Below, piece by piece: positions 53,115 to 61,996 of a stretch of 64,000 nucleotides of DNA. The translations under genes and the position numbers were made by a program. The notes beneath the pieces were generated by a model. That model saw only the letters and a list, made by a program, of their open reading frames with translations, did no database searches and was not told where the DNA came from. Location of the stretch: contig CALGIG010000075.1 in NCBI GenBank assembly GCA_937915865.1, forward strand, positions 1-64,000. Direction: 5' to 3'. Each line of letters starts with the position of its first letter. Positions within the stretch are counted from its first letter, which is position 1. The DNA is from an uncultured Prolixibacteraceae bacterium. Lineage in GTDB: Bacteria; Bacteroidota; Bacteroidia; Bacteroidales; Prolixibacteraceae.

Positions 53115-54941
53115 TTATTCAACAACAGCATTTCCTGCTTTTTTCTTTTCGGTTTTGTCCGGTTTTATGGCAGGTTTTTGTGGTTTTGCAGTAGGAACGG
53201 GATAATTAAAAATATCTTTTTTGTCTTTGGGGCGAATTTCGTCCTGCCAGTTAAAACCAGGCAGCAATTTATCGTTTTCAGCCAGATCGGCTAAAGGTTT
53301 TAGTTCACCGTCGGGCGATTTTATAAATGAAATTTTTTTGACTTTCCCTTTGTTCATGTAAATGGTAATGTTACTGCTTTGCGCCTTATTTAACCCAATT
53401 ATTCCATTTTTGTCCCGGGCATAATAATTCGATTCGCCATTGCCATTTACATCGATCTTTTCCAGCTGATTGTCGCGGATAAAGCCAGTCATATTTTTGC
53501 CTTTTATTTGGTTGAAACGTAAACTATCATCTTCCATTGCTATAATGAACGATTCGTCTTTCATACGTATTTCGTCCAAACCCTTGGAGCGGTTTATCAT
53601 TTCAATGTATTTTGCTGAAATCTGGTTTTTATTTGACCATATAACAGGCTCATGGAACATTTGTACAGTAGAGTCTTTTGACCAGTAGGTCAGCGAATCG
53701 CATTTTCCCTGAAGATCGGAACGATAAAAACGGACCCGATGGTAAGCTAAAACAATTCTTGGTTCTTTCCCTTGTTTTTGTTTTGCAGTATCCTTTGGTT
53801 GAATGCCCGAAAGTGCACTTTTTGTTAAGATCGAATCATTCTTTGCAGTCTCAGTTTTATGATTTTTCTGGTATTCATCTACTTTTGATGTTGAGTTTAT
53901 CACTATACCTTTTGATTTTGTTTTTCCTGAATTTTTACCAGCCCCTTTTTTTATCGGATTATTTTTTCTCTCAGTTGTTGTATCGGGTAAAGTTTTCAGA
54001 AAATCGGCATGGAGATAAAGCGAATCGGTTTTGGAATACTGGATAAACATAGCGGAGTCGCTGGCCGAGGCTATTTTTGTTATATCATTGTATTTTACTT
54101 TATTGCCTACAACAATAATGCTGTTCTCAATGTCTTGGATACGGGCATGACCCATAGCCATTCCTTCTCCATTTTTCTTATTATAATAAATTGAATCAGC
54201 TTTAACTTTTTGTTTTTCATTCCATATTTTAGGCTTTTGAGTAAGCTTGGCAAAACCATTCATACTATCGTACCAACCATATTCGGCGTAAAGTGTATCT
54301 TTTTCGTTGAAAATATGAGTTGGCCCTTCAATATAAACTTTTTTTGTATTCGTATAATATATCAACGTATCCGATTTAATCTTATAATCTTTGGTAACTC
54401 CGTCAACCTTGGTTTTGAAATATGCTTTCTTTTCGTTGACATAATACTGGCCAATCACTGATTTTAATGTATTGGTTGAGTCTTTAACTGTTCCAGTATA
54501 ATTGTACGAAGCCAAATCGTTGGGCATGGAATAATCGAGCGAGTCGGTCGTTAGTGTAACTTTTTTGTCAATAAGCTTTACATTTCGGCGCGCTTTAGCC
54601 AGTTTGGTGGTTCCGTTGTAATTGATGAAATCAGCATACATGTTTAATGTATCTCCTCGCACAATATGCACATGGCTAAAAGCATCAACCGTGTTGTTGG
54701 AATACGAATATAAACTGTCGCACCACATTATGGCGCCATCAACTGTAATATTCACATTTCCAAGCAAACGTTGTGCATTGGCAACAATCCGTGTGTTGTG
54801 ATCGAGCACATCGCAATGCAATATTTCAACTTTTTTCCTGTTCTGAGCCTTTCCGGTTTGCTGAAAAATTAATAAACCTAAAAATGCAATTAATACAGGA
54901 AACGATTGCTTAAAAATCCTGAGTCGTTTTGTCTTTGTCAT
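53115..54941 (-). CDS. OstA/LptA-like periplasmic protein
   Basis: A 608-residue exported protein with a signal peptide (FLGLLIFQQTGKAQ). The beta-jellyroll OstA repeats are visible: HCDVLDHNTRIVANAQRLLGNVNITVDGAIMWCDSLYSY, ALARRNVKLIDKKVTLTTDSLDY and AEYGWYDSMNGFAKL. The C-terminal half is Lys/Ser/Thr-rich and diverged. It belongs to the Bacteroidota LptA-type group that takes part in LPS transport across the periplasm. It follows moxR by five bases. Confidence 0.87.
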   Translation of the reverse strand: MTKTKRLRIFKQSFPVLIAFLGLLIFQQTGKAQNRKKVEILHCDVLDHNTRIVANAQRLLGNVNITVDGAIMWCDSLYSYSNNTVDAFSHVHIVRGDTLNMYADFINYNGTTKLAKARRNVKLIDKKVTLTTDSLDYSMPNDLASYNYTGTVKDSTNTLKSVIGQYYVNEKKAYFKTKVDGVTKDYKIKSDTLIYYTNTKKVYIEGPTHIFNEKDTLYAEYGWYDSMNGFAKLTQKPKIWNEKQKVKADSIYYNKKNGEGMAMGHARIQDIENSIIVVGNKVKYNDITKIASASDSAMFIQYSKTDSLYLHADFLKTLPDTTTERKNNPIKKGAGKNSGKTKSKGIVINSTSKVDEYQKNHKTETAKNDSILTKSALSGIQPKDTAKQKQGKEPRIVLAYHRVRFYRSDLQGKCDSLTYWSKDSTVQMFHEPVIWSNKNQISAKYIEMINRSKGLDEIRMKDESFIIAMEDDSLRFNQIKGKNMTGFIRDNQLEKIDVNGNGESNYYARDKNGIIGLNKAQSSNITIYMNKGKVKKISFIKSPDGELKPLADLAENDKLLPGFNWQDEIRPKDKKDIFNYPVPTAKPQKPAIKPDKTEKKKAGNAVVE

Positions 54942-54946
54942 ACTGA

Positions 54947-55912
54947 TTACTTCATCAGTTCAGCAATGATATCTTCAACTGAAAGTCCTTCAGCTTCAGC
55001 TTTATAGTTTTTAATAATTCGGTGACGAAGTATGCTGACAGCTACTTTTTTAATATCTTCAATATCTGGCGAATATTTTCCCTGCAAAGCTGCCTGTGTT
55101 TTGGCACCCAAAACAAGGTACTGTGAGGCGCGAGGTCCGGCGCCCCATTTCAGGTATTTATTGCTGATAGGAGCAGCCATAGGTGTATTAGGGCGAGTTT
55201 TTGCCGAAAGGCCTACTGCATATTTCAAAACATGATCGTTTACAGGAACCTTTAATACCAAATCCTGAAAATAACGAATTTCATCTTTCGAAATGATTTC
55301 ATTAAGGCCGGCAGAAAATACTGAAGTCGTATTTTGAACGATGGTTAACTCATCTTCAAATTTAGGATAGTCGAGCCAAACAGAGAACATAAATCGGTCG
55401 AGTTGGGCTTCCGGAAGTGGGTATGTTCCTTCTTGTTCTATAGGGTTTTGCGTTGCCAGTACAAAAAACGGTTTATCGAGTATATACTTTTGTCCTGCAG
55501 CGGTTACCGAACGTTCCTGCATGGCTTCAAGCAATGCAGCCTGAGTTTTGGGAGGAGTGCGGTTGATTTCGTCGGCTAGAATAATGTTGGCGAAAATTGG
55601 CCCTTTGATAAACTTAAATTCACGGTCTTTATCCAGAATTTCGGTTCCAATTATGTCAGAAGGCATCAGATCGGGAGTAAACTGAATTCGTTTGTATTCC
55701 AGACCAAGAACTTCGGCAATGGTATTTACAAGCAACGTTTTTGCCAGTCCAGGAACGCCAATTAGCAAACAATGTCCTTTACTAAACAAGGCGACTAAAA
55801 CCTGATCAATTATATCATCTTGTCCGTAAATTCGTTTTTTTATTTCAGAGCGTAGCTGACTAAATTTTTTATTTAGCGCATTAACCGCTTCAACTTCGTT
55901 CTTATATACCAT
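54947..55912 (-). CDS. MoxR-family AAA+ ATPase
   Basis: A 321-residue AAA+ protein. Walker A is LLIGVPGLAKTLLVNTIAE (~46), Walker B IILADEINRTPPKTQAALLEAM and the arginine-finger region FVLATQNPIEQEGTYPLPEAQLDRF. MoxR ATPases act as chaperones, often with von Willebrand factor A partners; none is adjacent here. It heads a unit with ostA-like and NUDIX genes (5 and 21 bp gaps). Confidence 0.95.
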   Translation of the reverse strand: MVYKNEVEAVNALNKKFSQLRSEIKKRIYGQDDIIDQVLVALFSKGHCLLIGVPGLAKTLLVNTIAEVLGLEYKRIQFTPDLMPSDIIGTEILDKDREFKFIKGPIFANIILADEINRTPPKTQAALLEAMQERSVTAAGQKYILDKPFFVLATQNPIEQEGTYPLPEAQLDRFMFSVWLDYPKFEDELTIVQNTTSVFSAGLNEIISKDEIRYFQDLVLKVPVNDHVLKYAVGLSAKTRPNTPMAAPISNKYLKWGAGPRASQYLVLGAKTQAALQGKYSPDIEDIKKVAVSILRHRIIKNYKAEAEGLSVEDIIAELMK

Positions 55913-56024
55913 AATAAACTTGAGGTCGATTTTTAATTAAATGGTCAAATTGTTAATGTGGCCAATGATCTTAGGTTGATGGTCGTTAATAATTTAATAA
56001 TAAGATGTTTAAATTTCTGATATC

Positions 56025-57377
56025 CTACTTTATCCAACCTTTATATTTAAAATTACAATTAAGGTAGCTATCGTCAATATGGACGTAAGTTCCTGATTGC
56101 TTTTCGCGGATCCACTTATCGAGTGTTTGCTCTTTTTTCTTGGTCAGGTAAATGTTACTCAATTCTACATAATCATCGCGAAGGTTTGCCGGATGGGAAT
56201 CATGTCTGTTTACCAGCTTAATTATTTTATATACAACCTGTTGGTTTTTCGTATCTATAGTTTTAAATGGTTTCGAAATTTCACCAGCTTTCATGGTTGC
56301 TATAACTTTACTAACATCAGGGTCGAGTTCGTTAAGTTTCCATTTCGATTCACTCGTTTCTGGATTGATTACAATACCACCATTGTTTCTCGAATCTTTG
56401 TCATAAGAAAAATGCAATGCCGCTTCTTCGAATTTAAATTTCCCATCACGAATAAAATTAGCAATACTATCTATTCTTTGGTAAGATTGTTTTAGTGATT
56501 TTTCGGAAGGTTTAGGCATTATTAATATGTGCCGTGTTTTTATCAATTCCCCTTTACGGTCCATAACCTGGATGATGTGATAGCCATATTCACTTTTTAC
56601 AACATTCGATATTTTATCACCTTTCAGGTTAAAAGCAGCTGCGGCGTATGCCGGATCAAGTTGCCCGCGTCCCATATAGTCGAGTTCACCTCCATTTTTT
56701 GCAGATCCATCTTCTGAATACATTACTGCTAACGGTGCAAATCCACTTTCTCCACTTTCAATTCTTCGTTTTAGCTCGCGTAAAGTTGATTTAATGCGGT
56801 CTTCTTCTTCCAACGGAATTTGAGGCTGGACTGTAATCTGTGCATATTCAACCTGTTCGTCAATTTGTGGAATTTCTGAAGTAGTCAGATTTTTAAAATT
56901 CAGGCGAACTTCAGCAGGTGTAACGGTTACTTTATCAACAATTTTTGCCTGCATTTGCTGTGTCATTTGTTGATTCTTAATAACTTCCTGCATATCTGAT
57001 TTCAATTCTACAATTGATTTTTTGAAATATGCTTCAACTTCTTTTTCAGAGCCGAGATGCGAAATAAAATATTGGATTCGTTGTTCTAAACTTTGGTTTA
57101 ACTGGCTGTCACTCACTGTGATGGTTGTGTCTAGTTCGGCTTCTGCCAGCAAAAGCTTTTCAACAAGAAGGTTTTCCAAAATCTCACATTTCATATCGCC
57201 CTCGGAAGTCATGCCCTGGGCCTGGTTTTGCAGGTACATTCCTTCAATATCCGATTTCAGTATGATGTTTTTGCCTACAACGGCTGTAATCTGGTCGACA
57301 ACTTTATCCTGAGCCTGGATTTTGCCTGTAATAATACAACTGGCCAGAATAAACAAACCCATTAGTTTTCTGATCAT
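56025..57377 (-). CDS. SurA-like periplasmic peptidylprolyl isomerase
   Basis: A 450-residue exported chaperone/PPIase with signal peptide to KIQA. The N-terminal SurA chaperone region is VVDQITAVVGKNIILKSDIEG. The first parvulin domain (SEDGSAKNGGELDYMGRGQLDPAYAAAAF, EYGYHIIQVMDR) is clear, and a second follows (KTRHILIMPKP). It helps fold outer-membrane proteins in the periplasm. Its ATG overlaps the preceding gene's TGA by four bases. Confidence 0.92.
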   Translation of the reverse strand: MIRKLMGLFILASCIITGKIQAQDKVVDQITAVVGKNIILKSDIEGMYLQNQAQGMTSEGDMKCEILENLLVEKLLLAEAELDTTITVSDSQLNQSLEQRIQYFISHLGSEKEVEAYFKKSIVELKSDMQEVIKNQQMTQQMQAKIVDKVTVTPAEVRLNFKNLTTSEIPQIDEQVEYAQITVQPQIPLEEEDRIKSTLRELKRRIESGESGFAPLAVMYSEDGSAKNGGELDYMGRGQLDPAYAAAAFNLKGDKISNVVKSEYGYHIIQVMDRKGELIKTRHILIMPKPSEKSLKQSYQRIDSIANFIRDGKFKFEEAALHFSYDKDSRNNGGIVINPETSESKWKLNELDPDVSKVIATMKAGEISKPFKTIDTKNQQVVYKIIKLVNRHDSHPANLRDDYVELSNIYLTKKKEQTLDKWIREKQSGTYVHIDDSYLNCNFKYKGWIK

Positions 57378-58234
57378 AAACGGTTATTTTTTATTTTAAA
57401 TAGTTTTACTTTATTTTTATTGATCCCTTCCTGATAGGTATCTTTTTCAATTTGTTTCAAAAACTCCATTTTTTGCTTACTTAAAATCAAGTTTCTGATG
57501 TCGTTTTGTACATATTCTACCGGCGAGACCTGTCCAGAGAGCCTGTAATCGCGAACGCAAACAATATAGTAATAATTCATATCGGTGCTTTCGAAAAAAC
57601 GGTTTCTTTCAAGAAACTGATTCTGGTCTTTAATGTCTTCCGGCAGGTTCTTTAGTACCAAATCAGCAGCAACCCACTGATTGTTAAATCTGTCGTAAGT
57701 TTTGGCATAACTCATACAGTAACTGGTCAGTTTCTCCTGCTTTTCTTTGTTTTCCGAAAGGCACAAATCTTTTATATTGTCAGGATTTGATACCTGAACA
57801 GGAATCTTTATGAAAATTGCTTTCACAATATTCCTGTTTAGAATAAAGCTTTCACGGTGCTGGTTATAGTATTCGTTAATACTGGTTTCAGAAACTGTCG
57901 TGTCCAGTTTTTCTTTAACGAGCATATTTTTGTACCGGTATATTAAAAGCGAATTTTTATATTCTTCCAGTTCTTTATTCACATCTTTGAGTTCAAGGCT
58001 TAATTTTTCTTCAGCTTTCTGTAATAGCAATTCACGTTGCACCCATTTTTTGATATAGTCATCGGCCCAAAGGGCACTATCTTTTGCATCGAGATAATTG
58101 GGAATGTATCCTGAAAGTTCTTTCCAAGTTAGCTTATGGTCGCCAACTTTGGCAACGAACTCATCGTCGTTGAACAGGCCGCACGATATTATTACTAACG
58201 TGAGTAAAACCATATATGCAGCTCGTTTTATCAT
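57374..58234 (-). CDS. SurA/PpiC-related periplasmic chaperone lipoprotein
   Basis: A 286-residue lipoprotein (signal MVLLTLVIISC). It has the SurA-like N-terminal helical region (VAKVGDHKLTWKELSGYIPNYLDAKDS), but the parvulin catalytic core is not evident, so it may act as a chaperone only. It overlaps both neighbours by four bases (ATGA), so the three PPIase-like genes are translationally coupled. Confidence 0.8.
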   Translation of the reverse strand: MIKRAAYMVLLTLVIISCGLFNDDEFVAKVGDHKLTWKELSGYIPNYLDAKDSALWADDYIKKWVQRELLLQKAEEKLSLELKDVNKELEEYKNSLLIYRYKNMLVKEKLDTTVSETSINEYYNQHRESFILNRNIVKAIFIKIPVQVSNPDNIKDLCLSENKEKQEKLTSYCMSYAKTYDRFNNQWVAADLVLKNLPEDIKDQNQFLERNRFFESTDMNYYYIVCVRDYRLSGQVSPVEYVQNDIRNLILSKQKMEFLKQIEKDTYQEGINKNKVKLFKIKNNRL

Positions 58235-60189
58235 TGTATCGATTGTACTTTGTTCAATACTTTCTTGTTTATCTTGACTGGGTATTTTTTCTGTAATAAA
58301 TTAACCCATTCTTTTTCAATAATTTCCTGAAAGTCGGAAGAATATAATCCCCAGGCTTCTTTAAGTGTTTTTAGTTCGTTCTTCTCGACTTTGCCGTGGA
58401 CAAAGGTAGTAGTTTCGTCAAAACCTAAAGGTTTTTGTCCGTTCCAAATGAAATAATCGACAATTGGGTTTGTCCCTTTTTCGCAACTAATGTCAGTAAC
58501 CTGAATTCTTTTGTCGGTTGGGGTGTTAAATAACTCTGTCAAATCTTCCTTTTGGTTAGTTTTACTTTCATTCAAAAATGATTCAACATTAGCTTTGGTG
58601 TTCAGGTTGTTCGTTTTGATTATCCATCCTTTGAAACGGTCGTTCCAGTAATATTTTTTTGTAGTCTGATTGAAGTAGTTTTGTAGCCTGGCCGTATCGC
58701 TCGAAGCTACATCCCATATTTTGTCTTTTGATATATTGAAAAGCAAAATTCCATCGTGGTATTCTTTGTATAAGCTGGCAAATTCAGGATATTTTTTCTC
58801 AAGTTGCGAGTCTTCGTATTCAAGCAACTTTTGATGAATGAACTTTGTAAGTTGCTCTTTGAATTGCTCTGTTTCTTTACCTGCGACAACTCTGAATTTC
58901 TGCGTTTTTAAATAATCATCAAAATTTCCAATAGTAATTTTTTGGTTGGCAAACGAGAACAGCAAAAGTTTTTTCGTTTGGGAATCCTGCTCTATTTTTT
59001 TCTTCAATGTTGAATCGGTTGCTGATTTAATAAATGTTGCGAGATTTGCCTCTTCTATTTTTAATTGGTATTCATCCCTGAGTTTTCTGTCGAAAGCTTC
59101 GTCGCTATGCTTACTAATTTGTGAATTTTGTTTGATTTTTGCTTCAAGAATAGGCCGCAGTATCTCAAATGGTTGTACCGGGCGACGTTCAATGCGTTTA
59201 ATTATGTGCCAGCCAAAAGGTGTGCGAATAACCGGCGAAATGTCGCCATCATTTTTTAAGGCGAATGATGCTTCAGCAAACGATGGGACCATGTTGTTTG
59301 GAGTAAACCAATTCATAATTCCACCATCAGTCGATGATTGCTTGTCGTCCGAATATTTTCTGGCTAGTTCAGCAAAGTCCTCTCCCGAAACTGCTTTTTG
59401 CCAAATACTGTCAGCAGATAACTTAAGCCGGGTAATCATTTCCTCACTGGCCTGTGGAGAAAACATTTTCATAATATGTGCAACCTTAATTTCACCGGCA
59501 GCAGGCCTTTCATCGTGTACTTTTATGATATGGTAGCCAAAACGTGTGCGAATGATTTCAGAAACCTGGCCAACTGGCGTTCGGTATGTCATATCTTCAA
59601 AGGGATATACCATCTGAAATGCAGTAAAATATCCTAGTAATCCTTTATTTTGAACTACTGACGGGTCTTCTGAAAATTTGGCTGCCATTTCATTAAAATC
59701 AGCTCCTTCGATAATCTGTTTGCGAATATTGTTTATTTTATTCCAGGCGATGAGCGTGTCGGCAGGCGATGCGTCGGGTGTAACACGGATCAGAATGTGA
59801 CTTGCTTTTCGTTCAAACTGAGTTCGGTAATATGCTGTTTTCACCATTTCTTCGTTGTAAGTTACATCGGTGAGGTAAGGTTTGGCTAATTCTTTTCGGT
59901 AACCTTCCAGCTCATTGCGAAATGAACGCATTGTATCATATCCTAGCGCCTGGGCTTCGATAACCTTTAACCTGAATTTGATAAACAGGGTTAGGTATTC
60001 CTCTGGCGATTTAATATCTTTTTTATCGAGTATATTGGTGTTGTTTCGTTTATAGTTAGCTTCGAATTCGGTTTTGCTAATTTTTTCTTTTCCAATGGTA
60101 ACCAATGTTTCACTTTTTTCCTGGGCAGTAATTGGAACCGCTATTAGTATACATAGTGAAAGATTGAATATTCGGGTGATATATTTCAT
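58231..60189 (-). CDS. Periplasmic peptidylprolyl isomerase with two parvulin domains
   Basis: About 652 residues from the ATG at 60189, which gives a clean signal peptide (FNLSLCILIAVPITAQ). Two PpiC domains are clear: ASHILIRVTPDASPADT through FGYHIIKVHDE, then VAHIMKMFSPQASEE through FGWHIIKRIERRP. The C-terminal third resembles the usual Bacteroidota extension. It should assist outer-membrane protein folding. It lies 39 bp downstream of guaB and leads the PPIase cluster. Confidence 0.92.
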   Translation of the reverse strand: MKYITRIFNLSLCILIAVPITAQEKSETLVTIGKEKISKTEFEANYKRNNTNILDKKDIKSPEEYLTLFIKFRLKVIEAQALGYDTMRSFRNELEGYRKELAKPYLTDVTYNEEMVKTAYYRTQFERKASHILIRVTPDASPADTLIAWNKINNIRKQIIEGADFNEMAAKFSEDPSVVQNKGLLGYFTAFQMVYPFEDMTYRTPVGQVSEIIRTRFGYHIIKVHDERPAAGEIKVAHIMKMFSPQASEEMITRLKLSADSIWQKAVSGEDFAELARKYSDDKQSSTDGGIMNWFTPNNMVPSFAEASFALKNDGDISPVIRTPFGWHIIKRIERRPVQPFEILRPILEAKIKQNSQISKHSDEAFDRKLRDEYQLKIEEANLATFIKSATDSTLKKKIEQDSQTKKLLLFSFANQKITIGNFDDYLKTQKFRVVAGKETEQFKEQLTKFIHQKLLEYEDSQLEKKYPEFASLYKEYHDGILLFNISKDKIWDVASSDTARLQNYFNQTTKKYYWNDRFKGWIIKTNNLNTKANVESFLNESKTNQKEDLTELFNTPTDKRIQVTDISCEKGTNPIVDYFIWNGQKPLGFDETTTFVHGKVEKNELKTLKEAWGLYSSDFQEIIEKEWVNLLQKKYPVKINKKVLNKVQSIQ

Positions 60190-60228
60190 AAAGTGCAAGA
60201 CTCGGATTTTCACAATCATGGATACGAT

Positions 60229-61704
60229 TTATTGACGAGAACTATAATTGGGAGATTCACTGGTAATAGTAATATCGTGCGGATGACTTTCCTGTATGCC
60301 TGAATTGGTAATTCTGATAAATTTAGCATGTTGAAGCGCTTCTATATCTTTTGCACCACAATATCCCATTCCTGCACGTATGCCGCCGGTAAGCTGGTGT
60401 AAAACTTCGTCGAGCGAACCTTTGTAAGGAACGCGGCCAACAATTCCTTCAGGAACAAGTTTTTTAATGTCGTCTTCCATATCCTGAAAGTAGCGGTCTT
60501 TCGATCCGGTTTGCATGGCTTCAACCGATCCCATTCCTCTATACGTTTTAAATTTCCGCCCCTGGAATAAAACAGTGTCACCTGGCGATTCGTCAACTCC
60601 GGCAAAAAGAGATCCGGCCATGATGGATTGAGCTCCGGCGGCCAAAGCTTTTACAATATCGCCCGAATAACGTATTCCTCCATCGGCAATTACCGGAACG
60701 CCACTTTTTTTGATTGCCTTACTAACGTTGTAAATGGCTGTTAATTGCGGGATTCCGACACCAGCAACAACTCTGGTCGTACATATCGACCCTGGGCCAA
60801 TTCCAACTTTAACAGCATCGGCTCCGGCCAATACCATATCAGATGCGGCTTCTGCGGTAGCAATATTTCCGGCAACAAAGTCAATTTCAGGGTATTTATT
60901 TTTGCTTTTGGTAAGCATTTCCAGCACTAATTTTGAATGACCATGAGCCGTATCTACTACTATGGCATCAACCTGTGCCAGTACCAGTTCGTCTATTCTG
61001 TCAATTGTATCACGGGCAATACCTACAGCTGCTGCAACTCTCAACCTCCCTTTGCCGTCTTTTGATGCCAGGGGTTTATCTTTTGCTTTGGTAATATCTT
61101 TATAAGTAATCAGTGCTACAAGCTTATTGTTATTGTCAACAACAGGTAACTTTTCAATTTTATATTTCTGAAGAATTTCGGATGCTTTCTCCAACGAAAT
61201 GGAAATGTTGGTGGTAATGAGATTGTCTTTTGTCATTACATCCGAAATCTTTTTATTCATATCGTTTTCGAATCGTAAATCGCGATTTGTAACGATGCCA
61301 ACCAAACAGCCATCGTTCCCAATTACCGGAATTCCGCCAATTTTATAAGTGCGCATCAATTCAATAGCGTCGCGTACAGTTTTTTCTTTCGAAATAGTAA
61401 CCGGGTCATAGATCATTCCATTTTCAGCACGTTTTACAGCTGCAACTTGCCGGGCTTGTTCGGAAATGCCCATATTTTTATGGATAACACCAATTCCTCC
61501 TCCCCGTGCAATAGCTATAGCCATCATCGATTCGGTTACGGTATCCATTGCTGCTGAAACAATTGGAGTATTAAGCCGAATATTTTGAGTAAACCATGTT
61601 GATAGTTCCACTTCGCGGGGTAAAACCTCTGAATACGATGGAATTAACAATACATCGTCGAAAGTTAAACCTTCGGATACAACTTTTTCAGCAAAAAACG
61701 ACAT
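60229..61704 (-). CDS. guaB: Inosine 5'-monophosphate dehydrogenase
   Basis: A 491-residue IMPDH. The N-terminal barrel part is LTFDDVLLIPSYSEVLPREVELSTWFT; two CBS domains occupy ~93-205; the IMP-binding catalytic loop is GPGSICTTRVVAGVGIPQ (Cys ~306), followed by the flap with YKGSLDEVLHQLTGGIRAGMGYCGA. It makes XMP from IMP for GMP synthesis. A -7 box lies at 61734-61741, and the PPIase genes follow on the same strand. Confidence 0.97.
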   Translation of the reverse strand: MSFFAEKVVSEGLTFDDVLLIPSYSEVLPREVELSTWFTQNIRLNTPIVSAAMDTVTESMMAIAIARGGGIGVIHKNMGISEQARQVAAVKRAENGMIYDPVTISKEKTVRDAIELMRTYKIGGIPVIGNDGCLVGIVTNRDLRFENDMNKKISDVMTKDNLITTNISISLEKASEILQKYKIEKLPVVDNNNKLVALITYKDITKAKDKPLASKDGKGRLRVAAAVGIARDTIDRIDELVLAQVDAIVVDTAHGHSKLVLEMLTKSKNKYPEIDFVAGNIATAEAASDMVLAGADAVKVGIGPGSICTTRVVAGVGIPQLTAIYNVSKAIKKSGVPVIADGGIRYSGDIVKALAAGAQSIMAGSLFAGVDESPGDTVLFQGRKFKTYRGMGSVEAMQTGSKDRYFQDMEDDIKKLVPEGIVGRVPYKGSLDEVLHQLTGGIRAGMGYCGAKDIEALQHAKFIRITNSGIQESHPHDITITSESPNYSSRQ

Positions 61705-61733
61705 CGACAGAAATTTACATTCGGTTTATGAAA

Positions 61734-61741
61734 CAAAACTA
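61734..61741 (-). promoter_or_regulatory. Perfect -7 box of guaB
   Basis: On the minus strand TAGTTTTG is 29 bp before the ATG. No clear -33 element was found. Confidence 0.45.
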
Positions 61742-61921
61742 CTAAAAAAACATGTACGAATGTCCTGAATTTTTTTGTGGGAACTTGCCTAAAAACTATA
61801 ATCTATCTTAAAATTTGTTAAGTCGTTACAGCTTTGGAGTGGTTTCATCTTTTCCAAATAGGTAGAATCTTTTGAAGTTGAAGATACAAAAGATTGGGTA
61901 TATAAACCTTGAAAATGATAA

Positions 61922-61955
61922 TTTGATGTTTTCTCCTCATAATTTTCTACATTTA
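61922..61955 (+). promoter_or_regulatory. Candidate promoter of recQ
   Basis: TTTG (61922-61925), 22 bp, TACATTTA (61948-61955). This is one mismatch from TAnnTTTG and about 41 bp before the ATG at 61997. Confidence 0.4.
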
Positions 61956-61996
61956 CATAAACCGATTATATTGGCGATTAAATTTTGTGTATCCAG